The position numbers and the translations under genes are program-made. A stretch of 64,000 nt of DNA from Microcella daejeonensis (GTDB lineage Bacteria > Actinomycetota > Actinomycetes > Actinomycetales > Microbacteriaceae), in NCBI RefSeq assembly GCF_026625045.1, contig NZ_CP113089.1, forward strand, positions 1,178,001 through 1,242,000. Reading direction: 5' to 3'. Every line of letters begins with the position of its first letter. The first letter of the stretch is position 1. The notes beneath the pieces were generated by a model, which made no database searches, was not told the origin of the DNA, and was given only the letters and a program-made list of their open reading frames with translations. Positions 41,629-51,422 of the stretch are shown here, piece by piece.

Positions 41629-42560
41629 CCCTTCACAGCTCCTTGCATGATGCCGCTGACCAGTTGACGGCCGGCGACGGCGAACAGGATCAGCAGCGGG
41701 ATCGTCGAGAGGATGACGCCCGCCATGACCACCGAGTAGTCGACGAAGTAGTTGCTCTGCAGCAGCGAGAGCGCGACGGGCAGCGTCGGATCCTGCCGGT
41801 CGAGAACGATGAACGGCCAGAAGAAGTTCGTCCAGGTGGCGATGAAGACGAACAGCGCGAGCATCGCCGCGGCCGGCCGGGCGGCGGGCAGCGCCACCGA
41901 CCAGAAGGTGCGGATCATGCTCGCCCCGTCGACGCGCGCCGCCTCGATGAGCTCGTAGGGCAGCGCCTGGCTGAGGTACTGCGTCATCCAGAACACGCCG
42001 AACGCGCTGACGATCGCCGGCAGGATGACCGCGCTGAGGGTGCCCGCGAGCTGCAGCTCGCTCATCGCGATGAAGAGGGGCACGACGCCCAGCTGGGTCG
42101 GAACCGCCATCGTGGCGATGACGAAGACGAGCAGCCCGTTCCGCCCCCGGAACCGCAGCTTCGCGAAGGCGAAGCCCGCGAGCGTGGAGAACAGCACGAC
42201 GGCGGCGGCGACGACGGTCGACACGAGGATCGAGTTGCCGACGGCCCGCCAGAAGTTGACGCTGCCGTCGGTGAGCACCGCGGCGGCGTTGTCGAGGAAG
42301 TTGCCGCCCGGCCACCACACGATGTCCTGCCGGGTGATCGTGGTGGCGTCGCCCGATCCGATCAGGAACGACCAGTAGAGGGGGAACACCGAGCCCAGGA
42401 TGACCGCGGTGAGGAACCCGTAGGCGAGGAACCCGGGTCGCTGCCCGTTCTGCAGCCGGCGACGCTTCGGGCGGCGGGCCGCGGCGCGCTCGGCGGGGGA
42501 GGAGCCCTGCCGGGCATCCGCCTCGACGACGGCCACGGGGGGAAGGACGGGGGCGCTCAT
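41625..42560 (-). CDS. carbohydrate ABC transporter permease (MalG/CebG-type)
   Basis: A 311-residue inner-membrane permease with six helices and the EAA loop ELIEAARVDGASMIRTFWSV (~residues 205-224) for docking the ATPase. The N-terminal ~35 residues are basic and soluble. The start overlaps the stop of the other permease gene (ATGA), and its own stop overlaps the beta-glucosidase start, so the three are translated as a unit. No ATP-binding subunit is encoded here; actinobacterial CUT1 systems often borrow a shared MsiK-type ATPase. Confidence 0.92.
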   Translation of the reverse strand: MSAPVLPPVAVVEADARQGSSPAERAAARRPKRRRLQNGQRPGFLAYGFLTAVILGSVFPLYWSFLIGSGDATTITRQDIVWWPGGNFLDNAAAVLTDGSVNFWRAVGNSILVSTVVAAAVVLFSTLAGFAFAKLRFRGRNGLLVFVIATMAVPTQLGVVPLFIAMSELQLAGTLSAVILPAIVSAFGVFWMTQYLSQALPYELIEAARVDGASMIRTFWSVALPAARPAAAMLALFVFIATWTNFFWPFIVLDRQDPTLPVALSLLQSNYFVDYSVVMAGVILSTIPLLILFAVAGRQLVSGIMQGAVKG

Positions 42561-43672
42561 GCGTCGACCTCCTGGTCGCGACGGGTGCGGGCGGTGCGGG
42601 CGGTGCGAGCGGCGCTGCGGGCGGCGCGGCGCGAGGCCCGGTCGAGCACCTTCTGCGGGTTGTCGCCGCTCGCGATGCGGCGGGTGATGGCGAGGTTCAG
42701 CAGGCCGACGAGCACGATGATGAGGAACAGCAGCCAGGCCACCGCGGCGGCCCGCCCGAAGTTCAGCTGGCCCCAGCCGAGGTTGTAGAGGTAGATCGTG
42801 ATGGTCATCCACTGACCGGATGCTCCGCCCTGGCCCGCGCTGTCGTACAGTCGCGGCTCGTCGAAGATCTGCAGCCCGCCGATGGTCGAGGTCACGATGA
42901 CGAAGATCAGGGTCGGACGCAGCTGGGGGATCGTGATCGAGAAGAACTGCCGCACGACCCCGGCGCCGTCGAGCATCGAGGCCTCGTAGTAGTCGCGCGG
43001 GATGGCCTGCATGGCCGCGAGCAGGATGAGCGCCGTGTAGCCCGTCCAGCGGAAGTTGACCATCGTGGCGATCGCCAGGTGGCTCGGCAGCACCTCGCTG
43101 TGCCAGCCGATGGGATCGATGCCGAGCTGCCCGAGCAGGTTGTTGATGAGCCCGTACTGGTCGCCGAACATGTTGCTGAAGATCAGGGCGACCGCGACGG
43201 GGGCGACGATGTAGGGCAGCAGAACCCCCATGCGCCAGAAGGTCTTGCCGCGCAGGTTGCGGTCGAGCACGGCGGCGATGAGCAGCGCGGTGGCCACCTG
43301 CGGCACGGCCGAGATGAGGAAGATCGAGAAGGTGTTGCGCAGCGCGATCCAGAACTGCGGCTGCTGCAGCACGAAGGCGAAGTTGTCGCCGCCGACGAAG
43401 TCGCCCTGGCCGCCGATGAGGTTCCACTCGTGCACGCTCACCCACGCCGTGTACAGCAGCGGGAACAGCCCGACGATCGCGAACAGGATGAAGAACGGCG
43501 AGATGTAGAGGTACGGCGAGTACTTGAAGTCCCAGCGGGAGAGCGTCTGCGAGAAGGCGATGCGGCGGATCTGCCGCTCGGTCTTGCCCGTCGTGTCGGA
43601 GGGCGCGCGCTTCGTCGGCGGTGCCGTGGGCGGCGTGCCGGTGGCGCGGGGCCGGTCGGCGGTGGCGGTCAT
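42557..43672 (-). CDS. sugar ABC transporter permease (MalF/CebF-type)
   Basis: A 371-residue permease with about six to seven helices, starting at YLYISPFFILFAIVGLFPLL (~55). The EAA-type loop reads YYEASMLDGAGVVRQFFSIT (~225-244), then IPQLRPTLIFVIVTSTIGGL. The N-terminal ~50 residues and the Arg/Ala-rich C-terminal ~25 residues are cytoplasmic. It partners the downstream permease and the lipoprotein upstream. The next upstream gene ends 116 bases away, within the same operon. Confidence 0.92.
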   Translation of the reverse strand: MTATADRPRATGTPPTAPPTKRAPSDTTGKTERQIRRIAFSQTLSRWDFKYSPYLYISPFFILFAIVGLFPLLYTAWVSVHEWNLIGGQGDFVGGDNFAFVLQQPQFWIALRNTFSIFLISAVPQVATALLIAAVLDRNLRGKTFWRMGVLLPYIVAPVAVALIFSNMFGDQYGLINNLLGQLGIDPIGWHSEVLPSHLAIATMVNFRWTGYTALILLAAMQAIPRDYYEASMLDGAGVVRQFFSITIPQLRPTLIFVIVTSTIGGLQIFDEPRLYDSAGQGGASGQWMTITIYLYNLGWGQLNFGRAAAVAWLLFLIIVLVGLLNLAITRRIASGDNPQKVLDRASRRAARSAARTARTARTRRDQEVDA

Positions 43673-43788
43673 GGATGCTCCCGAGGGGTCGTGTCGTGGT
43701 GCGGGGCCGCGCGGGGCGCGAGCCGGGGTACCGGGGGCGTGCGGCGCGAACGCGGTCGCACGCCCCCGGGCGGGTGGGTCGGAGCGGC

Positions 43789-45069
43789 TTAGCCGAGCGC
43801 CTCGACCTCGGCCACGAACTGCTCCCACGAGCTCTCGATCGTGTGGGTGCCGTCGACGTCGACGCGGGTCAGCGACTTCTGCAGCGCGTCATTGATGGGG
43901 AAGTACTTCACGCTCTTGAAGGGCGCGACGCCGATGGCCTCGGAGCGGTTGACGAGGATCTCGCCGACGGGGGCGTCGTTGAAGTACTCGTTGGTGGCGG
44001 TGAGCAGGGCATCCTCGCTGTAGGCGGCCGTCTGGCTCGGGAAGGTGCCGGCCGAGTCGAAGGCCTGCAGCTGCTGCTCGGGGGCGGTCAGCCACGCGGC
44101 GAGCTTCGTCGCCTCCTCGACGTTGGCGCCCTGGGCGGGAACGGTCAGGTACGAGCCGCCCCAGTTGCCGCCGCCGCCGGGGAACACGTCGGCGATGTCC
44201 CAGTCGGTGACCTCGGGGGCGTTGCCCTCGATGACGCCGAGCATCCAGCCGGGGCAGAGCATCGTGGCGAAGTCGCCGTTCGCCATGCCGGCGAAGAAGT
44301 CGTCGCTCCACTGCGCGAGGTGCGCGGACTGCGTCTCGCTGGCCTCGAGAACCTGCTCGTAGATCGCCTTGACCTCGGGGTTCTCGGTGGCGATGACGGT
44401 GCCCTCCTCCTCCTCGTAGGCGAACTCGACCTGGTTGATCATGCCCTGGTAGGTGGCGCCGGCCGAGTCGAACCAGGCGCCGCCGGTGGCCTCGACGAAC
44501 TGGTCGCCGACCTCGAAGTAGCGATCCCAGTCGCCCTCGAGCAGGGCGGCGACCTCGGCGCGGTCGGTGGGCAGGCCGGCCTCGGCGAAGAGGTCGGCGC
44601 GGTAGCAGACGGCCTCGGGGCCGATGTCGGTGCCGTAGGCGACGAGACGGCCGTCGGCGTCGGTCGCGGCCTCGGTCTTCCAGTCGACCCAGCGGTCGGC
44701 GATCTCGGGGTCGCTCAGGTCGGCGAGCAGGTCGGAGTACTGCATCATCTCGGCGAACCAGTCGACCTCGACGGCCTCGATGTCGGCGAGGCCCGAGCCG
44801 GCGCCGAGCTTGGTGAAGAAGTTGTCGCGGGCGTCGTTCGAGGTGGCCGCGCGGTTGTGCACGATCGTCACACCGGGGTTCTCGGCCTCGTACTGGGCGA
44901 GCAGCTCGTCGGTGTACCCGAAGTCGTTGAAGGTGGCGACCGTGAGCGTGATGTCGCCATCGGCTCCGGTCTGCTCGCCGCCGCCGCTGGCGCAGCCGGT
45001 GATGACGAGGGCGAGGGCGGCCGCTCCGGCGAGGGCGCCGGTCGCGGTGGTACGACGTGAGAACGTCAC
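43789..45069 (-). CDS. sugar ABC transporter substrate-binding lipoprotein (CebE-like)
   Basis: A 426-residue extracellular binding protein. The N-terminus is a lipoprotein signal (RRTTATGALAGAAALALVIT followed by the lipobox cysteine in GCASGG). The mature part follows the family-1 solute-binding layout (TLTVATFNDFGYTDELLAQY; FPGGGGNWGGSYLTVPAQG). AAAGGAG lies six bases before the GTG, fixing the start. It leads the operon and sits directly after two LacI-type operators. The ligand is probably cellobiose or a related oligosaccharide, judging by the GH1 enzyme and the operator type. Confidence 0.92.
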   Translation of the reverse strand: MTFSRRTTATGALAGAAALALVITGCASGGGEQTGADGDITLTVATFNDFGYTDELLAQYEAENPGVTIVHNRAATSNDARDNFFTKLGAGSGLADIEAVEVDWFAEMMQYSDLLADLSDPEIADRWVDWKTEAATDADGRLVAYGTDIGPEAVCYRADLFAEAGLPTDRAEVAALLEGDWDRYFEVGDQFVEATGGAWFDSAGATYQGMINQVEFAYEEEEGTVIATENPEVKAIYEQVLEASETQSAHLAQWSDDFFAGMANGDFATMLCPGWMLGVIEGNAPEVTDWDIADVFPGGGGNWGGSYLTVPAQGANVEEATKLAAWLTAPEQQLQAFDSAGTFPSQTAAYSEDALLTATNEYFNDAPVGEILVNRSEAIGVAPFKSVKYFPINDALQKSLTRVDVDGTHTIESSWEQFVAEVEALG

Positions 45070-45098
45070 GATCACTCCTTTGTGCGTGGGGGTGGGGC

Positions 45099-45138
45099 GT
45101 GAGAGCGCTCTCACATCGTGACGTGAGAGCGCTCTCAC
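45099..45138. promoter_or_regulatory. two identical LacI/CebR-type operators
   Basis: GTGAGAGCGCTCTCAC occurs twice (45099-45114 and 45123-45138), both perfect 16-base palindromes, with centres 24 bases apart. They lie 30 bases upstream of the binding-protein gene. The sequence matches the general LacI-family form with a central CG and is close to the cellobiose-regulator consensus. Confidence 0.88.
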
Positions 45139-45268
45139 TTCGGCGCTCACTGTAGGCACTCGTTTCTGGAACTGTCAACGCGTTTTCCACATCCGTCTGA
45201 AATGGCTGGTCAGCGGCGTTATGCATACGCATGGATGCTCGCCGCGGGTTCGGCGATAGCCTCGACCC

Positions 45269-46150
45269 ATGCTCTTCTCGCGCCGCGCCCCGGGTCTTTC
45301 GGGGCGCCCGCGGCGGGCTCCGGTGGCGCTGCGGCGGGAGGCGCGGGTCGCGGCGGGGCGGGGTGCGGGCCGGTCGGCTCGGCGGGCTCCGGCGCTCGCC
45401 GTGGCGGGCGTGCTGCTCGTGGGTCTCGCGGCCTGCGCGCCGGCCTCGGATCCGGTGCCGCCCTCGGTCGACGGGCTGCCTGCGCCGGTCATCCCGACCC
45501 CGCAGGAGACGCCGTCGCCCACCCTCTCGCCGACGCCGACCTTCGATCGGAGCGCGCTGTCGATCGACGACCCCGCCTCCCTGTGGGTGGTGTCGAACAA
45601 GCGGCGGCCGCTGCAGCCGAGCGACTACGTTCCGCCGGATCTCGTGCCGGTGCCCGTGGGGTTCACGAACGCGCCCTCGCTGCGGCAGGAGGCGGCCGAT
45701 GCCGCGGTCGCCGTCGTGCAGGCGGCGCGCGACGAGGCGGGGCTCGAGCTGATCTCGCTGAGCGCCTACCGCAGCTACGGCACGCAGGTCTCGGTCTACA
45801 ACGGCGTCGTCGCCGCGCAGGGGCAGGAGGCCGCCGATCTCGTGAGCGCCCGCCCCGGCCACAGCGAGCACCAGACCGGGCTCGCGATCGACTTCGGCTC
45901 GCAGCCGCAGGTCTGCTCGCTGCAGCCCTGCTTCGGCGAGACGCCGCACGGGGTCTGGCTGGCGGCGAACGCTCACCGGTTCGGGTTCGTGCTGCGGTAC
46001 CCGTCCGGCGCGACTCCGGTGACGGGGTTCTCGTACGAGCCGTGGCACTTCCGGTACGTGGGTCTCGACCTGGCGGCCGAGCTGCGGGCGAGCGGGGTCG
46101 CCACGCTCGAGGAGTTCTTCGGGCTGCCTGCCGCGCCCGACTACGGGTGA
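45269..46150 (+). CDS. VanY/M15B-type D-alanyl-D-alanine carboxypeptidase lipoprotein
   Basis: A 293-residue wall enzyme. A twin-Arg-rich N-terminus leads to a hydrophobic stretch and a lipobox (VGLAACAP, ~residues 50-57), then a Pro/Thr/Ser linker (~60-95). The M15B zinc site is seen in ARPGHSEHQTGLAIDFG (SxHxxGxAxD) and EPWHFRYVG (Glu and His). It should trim terminal D-Ala from peptidoglycan stem peptides outside the membrane. TAGCCT six bases before the ATG marks a leaderless start. It is divergent from the sugar operon. Confidence 0.9.
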   Translation: MLFSRRAPGLSGRPRRAPVALRREARVAAGRGAGRSARRAPALAVAGVLLVGLAACAPASDPVPPSVDGLPAPVIPTPQETPSPTLSPTPTFDRSALSIDDPASLWVVSNKRRPLQPSDYVPPDLVPVPVGFTNAPSLRQEAADAAVAVVQAARDEAGLELISLSAYRSYGTQVSVYNGVVAAQGQEAADLVSARPGHSEHQTGLAIDFGSQPQVCSLQPCFGETPHGVWLAANAHRFGFVLRYPSGATPVTGFSYEPWHFRYVGLDLAAELRASGVATLEEFFGLPAAPDYG

Positions 46151-46297
46151 GTCGCCCGGCCGTGGGGGCCGCTCGCGCGGGCCGGCTCGCCCGCCCGCCC
46201 GAGCCTGCCGCGGGTGAGCCCGGAAGTGGCGACTGGGCCGGAGCTTTCGGGCGCACCCGTGATGATCGGGCTCACCCGGCACCGCGCTGATATCGTT

Positions 46298-46367
46298 CGA
46301 CGCCCGACGCCCGACGCCCGACGCCCGACGCCCGACGCCCGACGCCCGACGCCCAACGCCCAACACC
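46298..46367. repeat. heptanucleotide tandem repeat (CGACGCC)
   Basis: Eight perfect CGACGCC units followed by two degenerate ones. It lies in the 758-base gap 46151-46908 together with repeats of families 3 and 4 and a GCGGAAGC run (46645-46685). No gene is supported in this gap. Confidence 0.85.
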
Positions 46368-46426
46368 GGCCCTGAGACCTGGCTCCCGCCGCTTCCGCGC
46401 TTGCCGACGCCTTCCTCAGGGCCTCC

Positions 46427-46476
46427 GTAAGCGGAAGCTTCCGCAATTCCGCAATGACGCGGAAGCTTCGACTTAC
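46427..46476. repeat. palindromic repeat, family 3
   Basis: GTAAGCGGAAGCTTCC on the left pairs with GGAAGCTTCGACTTAC on the right; inner bases also pair partly. Collinear with the copy at 7600-7649. Confidence 0.7.
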
Positions 46477-46559
46477 GAAGCGTGTGCAGCAGAACCTCCG
46501 GGACATCGCCGCGCCGTGAAGCGCGGCTCGGATCGCTTCGGGTGGGGTGCTCCACGGCG

Positions 46560-46619
46560 GCTATGTGCGCTCAAGGCTCCACAACCTCTGGCGGTTGCGG
46601 AGCCTTGAGTGCACATAGC
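46560..46619. repeat. palindromic repeat, family 4 (complete hairpin)
   Basis: Two 27-base arms differ at only two positions, both compatible with G-U pairing in RNA, and enclose a six-base loop. The outer core is GCTATGTGCGCTCAAGGCTC and the inner ends are ACAACC/GGTTGC. Half-copies lie at 7787, 9331 and 38867. Confidence 0.85.
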
Positions 46620-46908
46620 GCGAGCGGAGAGCGGCTTGCCATCGGCGGAAGCGCGGAAGCGCGGAAGCGCGGAAGCGCGGGAGAGCGGGAGCACGGGAGA
46701 GCGCGAGACCGGGAGTGCCGCAGCGGGGGAGAGCGGCGTGCGGGAGGGCGCAGACGGACACGCCGGCAGGACAGGGGCCGCAGACGATTGGGGTTCCATG
46801 ACCGGCGGAGAACACCGAGCCAGGAGCGTGCGGGACGCCGCGCGCAGTGCCGGTTGAACCGACCGGTCCGCCCTTCCGGCCCGCACGGCGGAGGTCTACG
46901 CTCGCGCC

Positions 46909-47364
46909 ATGGAGTACACGAAGCGCGTCATCGTGCCGGGCGACCTCGACGCCGTCGCCGCGCTCTTCACCGACACGACCACCTGGTCGGCGTGGCAGCC
47001 GACCCTGCAGACGGTGGAGGTGCTCGAGGGTACCCCGCCCGCGACCGGTGCCCGCACCCGTCTGACCTTCCGCCGCGGACGCCGCGGCACGATGGTCATG
47101 ACCGAGACGGTCGAGCTCGGCGACCTGCCGCGCCGCTGGCGCGTCGTCTACGAGGCCGACGGCGTGCGCAACGTCTGCGACACCCGCTTCGAGCAAGGGG
47201 ATGCCCGCACGACGCTCGTCGAGCAGCGCAACGAGTTCGGCTTCAGCGGGATCATGCGCGTCGTCGGCGCGCTGTTCGGCTCGAGTTTCCCGAAGGAGAC
47301 GCAGCGCAGCCTCGACGCGTTCCGCGACTTCGCGGCGCGGCGGACGCAGGCGCCGCCGGCCTGA
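46909..47364 (+). CDS. SRPBCC (polyketide cyclase/START-like) family protein
   Basis: A 151-residue helix-grip protein. It begins with the typical strand MEYTKRVIVPGDLDAVAALF followed by TDTTTWSAWQPTLQ, and ends in a long C-terminal helix (KETQRSLDAFRDFAARR). Such proteins bind lipids or hydrophobic ligands or act as stress-related coenzyme-like proteins; the ligand is unknown. TACGCT six bases before the ATG suggests a leaderless transcript. It stands alone after the repeat-rich gap. Confidence 0.82.
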   Translation: MEYTKRVIVPGDLDAVAALFTDTTTWSAWQPTLQTVEVLEGTPPATGARTRLTFRRGRRGTMVMTETVELGDLPRRWRVVYEADGVRNVCDTRFEQGDARTTLVEQRNEFGFSGIMRVVGALFGSSFPKETQRSLDAFRDFAARRTQAPPA

Positions 47365-47504
47365 GCTGCGGGCAGTCCGGCGCGCGCACCCGCCGCCCTG
47401 CGCCCGGCTTGCGCAGCGCGGCCTCGCAGGCGCAACGCGGGCGGGCGGCCGGGCGGGCAGGCGCGCAGGCGCGGCCTCGCGGGCGGGTAGAAAGGCGCGG
47501 CGCC

Positions 47505-48690
47505 CTACCCGCGCACCGCGTCGCGGATCGCGAGCACGATGCGCTCGAGCACCGGCGCGGGGGTGGCGAGGATCATGCGCACGTGGCCGACGCCGGCCGC
47601 TCCGCACGCGCGCCCGTCGGTCAGGGCGACGCCGGCCCGCTCGCGCAGCCAGAGCGCGGGGTCGTCGCCGAGCTCGAGCGCGCTCACGTCGAGCCAGGCG
47701 ATGTACGTGCCCTCGGGCATCCGGTACCGCACCTCGGGAAGATGCGACGCGAGCAGCGAGGCCAGCAGGCGGCGGTTGCGGTCGAGGTACTCCAGCTGCG
47801 CTTCCAGCCACGGGGCACCCCACCGATACGCCGCCGTGTTCGCGATGACGCCGAGCGTGCTCGCCCCGTGGCTCGCGAGAGGGCCGATCGTCTGCCAGAC
47901 CGCCTCGTCCGCCGCGGAGTGCGTGATGAACTGCGCCGCCTTCAGCCCCGGCAGGTTGAACGCCTTCGAGGCGCTCGTCGCCGTGACGCAGTGATCGGCG
48001 GATGCCGCGCTCACGCTCGCATACGGAACATGCCGGTGCGGCGCGAACACGAGCGGCGCATGCACCTCGTCGGCGAAGACCCGCGCATCGTGCCGCGCGA
48101 CGACCTCGGAGAGCGCCGCCAGCTCCTCGCGCTCGAACACGCGCCCGCCCGGGTTCAGCGGGTTGCACAGCACCACGAGCCCGGCGCCCGCGGCCAGCGC
48201 GGCCTCGATGCCGGCCAGGTCGAGCGTCTCCCGTCCGTCCTCCCGCAGCGCGTTCGGCACCTCGATCACCGCGCGCCCGTGCCGCCCCGGAACCTGCAGG
48301 AAAGGCATGTATGCCGGAGTCGGTACGACCACCGCCGAGTCCGGCCGCGAGAAGTGGTCGATCGCGAGATCGAGCCCCGTGATGACGTCGGCGATCGGGT
48401 GGATGCTCTCCGCCGGCACCTCCCAGCCGTAGCGATCCCGCATCCAGTCGGCGGTCGCCCGGCTCATGTCGGCGCTCACCGCCGGAGGCAGGTAGCCCGT
48501 CACCCCCGCCTGCGTGGCGGCGACGACGGCCTCCGTCACCTCGGCGGGGGTGCCGAGATCGGACTCGGCGACCCAGGCGCCGAGCGGCACGGGGAAGTAG
48601 CTCCACTTCATACCGCCCGCGGCATGAAGCTGCTCAGCGGTGAGCGCGTCCCACTCGGCGTGAAGCGCGGATACGTCGATCGGCGCGGGC

Positions 48691-48701
<11 letters not shown>
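47505..48701 (-). CDS. MalY/PatB-type PLP-dependent aminotransferase (C-S lyase)
   Basis: A 398-residue fold-type I PLP enzyme. Family marks are LGAWVAESDLGTPAEVTEA near the N-terminus, NPLNPGGRVFEREEL, FADEVHAPLVF (the aspartate binding the PLP nitrogen) and ATSASKAFNLPGLKAAQF with the Schiff-base lysine. MalY/PatB proteins are cystathionine beta-lyases and regulators. The family's N-terminal LxxxxxxxxKW segment lies upstream of the first ATG (48611), so a longer start is needed. TTG at 48701, overlapping the phosphoglucomutase stop by 11 bases, is the best candidate but is uncertain. Confidence 0.8.
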
Positions 48702-50310
<1,609 letters not shown>

Positions 50311-50452
50311 GGGTTCATCCAACCACCGCGGGGGTCGGGGCGGGGAGGCGGTTCCGGGGCGGCTCGCAGGTGCCCGGCGCCGCGGGCCCCCGCACCGCTG
50401 CGGCGCGCGCCCGGCCCGCTCGGCACCGTGAGCCGCGCCTAGACTGCGGAGC

Positions 50453-51403
50453 ATGAGCGCAGCCCCCGACGCGACCCCGGTCTACAGCTACCTGGGCCCC
50501 GTCGGCACCTTCACCTGGGAGGCCCTGCGGCAGGTGCCCGAGGCCGAGGGCGCCGCCTGGCGGGGCGTCAGCAACGTGGGCGAGGCGCTCGACGACGTCA
50601 TGTCGGGGCGCAGCGTCGCCGCGATGATCGCGATCGAGAACTCGGTCGAGGGCGGCGTGAGCGCGACGCAGGATGCTCTGGCCACGATCCCCGGACTGCG
50701 CATCATCGGCGAGTACCTGGTGCCGGTGAGCTTCGTACTCGTCGGTCGGCCCGGAACGGCTCTCGCCGACGTGCGGGTCATCGCCGCGCATCCCGTCGCC
50801 TACGCCCAGTGCCGCCGGTTCCTGGAATCGCAGCTGCCCACGCACGGCCACGTGCCCGCCGCCTCGAACGTCGCCGCGGCGACCAGCCTGCTGAGCTCCG
50901 AGCTCGCCGAGGCCGCGATCGCGCCCCCGGGCATCACCGACCACCACCCGCTGCAGCTGCTCGCCGAGAACATCGGCGACAACCCGAACGCCGTCACGCG
51001 CTTCGTGCTCGTGAGCCGCACCCTCGGCCTGCCCGAGCGCACGGGTGCCGACAAGACGAGCATCATCGTGGAGCTGCCCGATGACGCCCCCGGGCGCCTG
51101 CTCGAGATGCTCGAGCAGTTCGCCACCCGCGGCGTCAACATGAGCCTGCTCGAGTCGCGGCCCATCGGCGACGCCCTCGGCCGGTACCGCTTCGTCATCG
51201 ACCTCGACGGGCACGTGCACGACGAGCGCGTCGCCGACGCCCTGCTCGGCCTCAAGCGGTTCAGCCCCGCCGTGATGTTCCTCGGCTCGTACCCGCGGGC
51301 CGACCGGCAGCAGATCGAGGTCGTCTCGCAGTACGGCGACGACGTCTTCACGGATGCGCGCGACTGGCTGCGGGGCATCCTCTCGGGCGAGCCCGAGGCG
51401 TAG
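50453..51403 (+). CDS. pheA: prephenate dehydratase
   Basis: A 316-residue enzyme converting prephenate to phenylpyruvate in phenylalanine synthesis. The catalytic domain (~10-190) starts YLGPVGTFTWEAL and contains IAIENSVEGGVSATQDAL and the TRF motif in NAVTRFVLVSR. The C-terminal ACT domain (~203-285) with GRLLEMLEQFATRGVNMSLL and ESRP gives feedback inhibition by phenylalanine. There is no chorismate mutase domain, as usual in actinobacteria. TAGACT lies seven bases before the ATG (leaderless). It is divergent from pgm. Confidence 0.95.
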   Translation: MSAAPDATPVYSYLGPVGTFTWEALRQVPEAEGAAWRGVSNVGEALDDVMSGRSVAAMIAIENSVEGGVSATQDALATIPGLRIIGEYLVPVSFVLVGRPGTALADVRVIAAHPVAYAQCRRFLESQLPTHGHVPAASNVAAATSLLSSELAEAAIAPPGITDHHPLQLLAENIGDNPNAVTRFVLVSRTLGLPERTGADKTSIIVELPDDAPGRLLEMLEQFATRGVNMSLLESRPIGDALGRYRFVIDLDGHVHDERVADALLGLKRFSPAVMFLGSYPRADRQQIEVVSQYGDDVFTDARDWLRGILSGEPEA

Positions 51404-51422
51404 CGGGGCGCGCCGGCCCGCC

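Noticed and set aside
46282..46380. Tandem CGACGCC tract as a possible CRISPR or origin iteron array
   Set aside because: The units are only seven bases with no spacers, no DnaA boxes and no replication genes nearby; it is a simple microsatellite.
46909..48611. Large minus-strand frame spanning the SRPBCC gene and the aminotransferase region
   Set aside because: Out of frame with the aminotransferase and lacking any recognisable domain.
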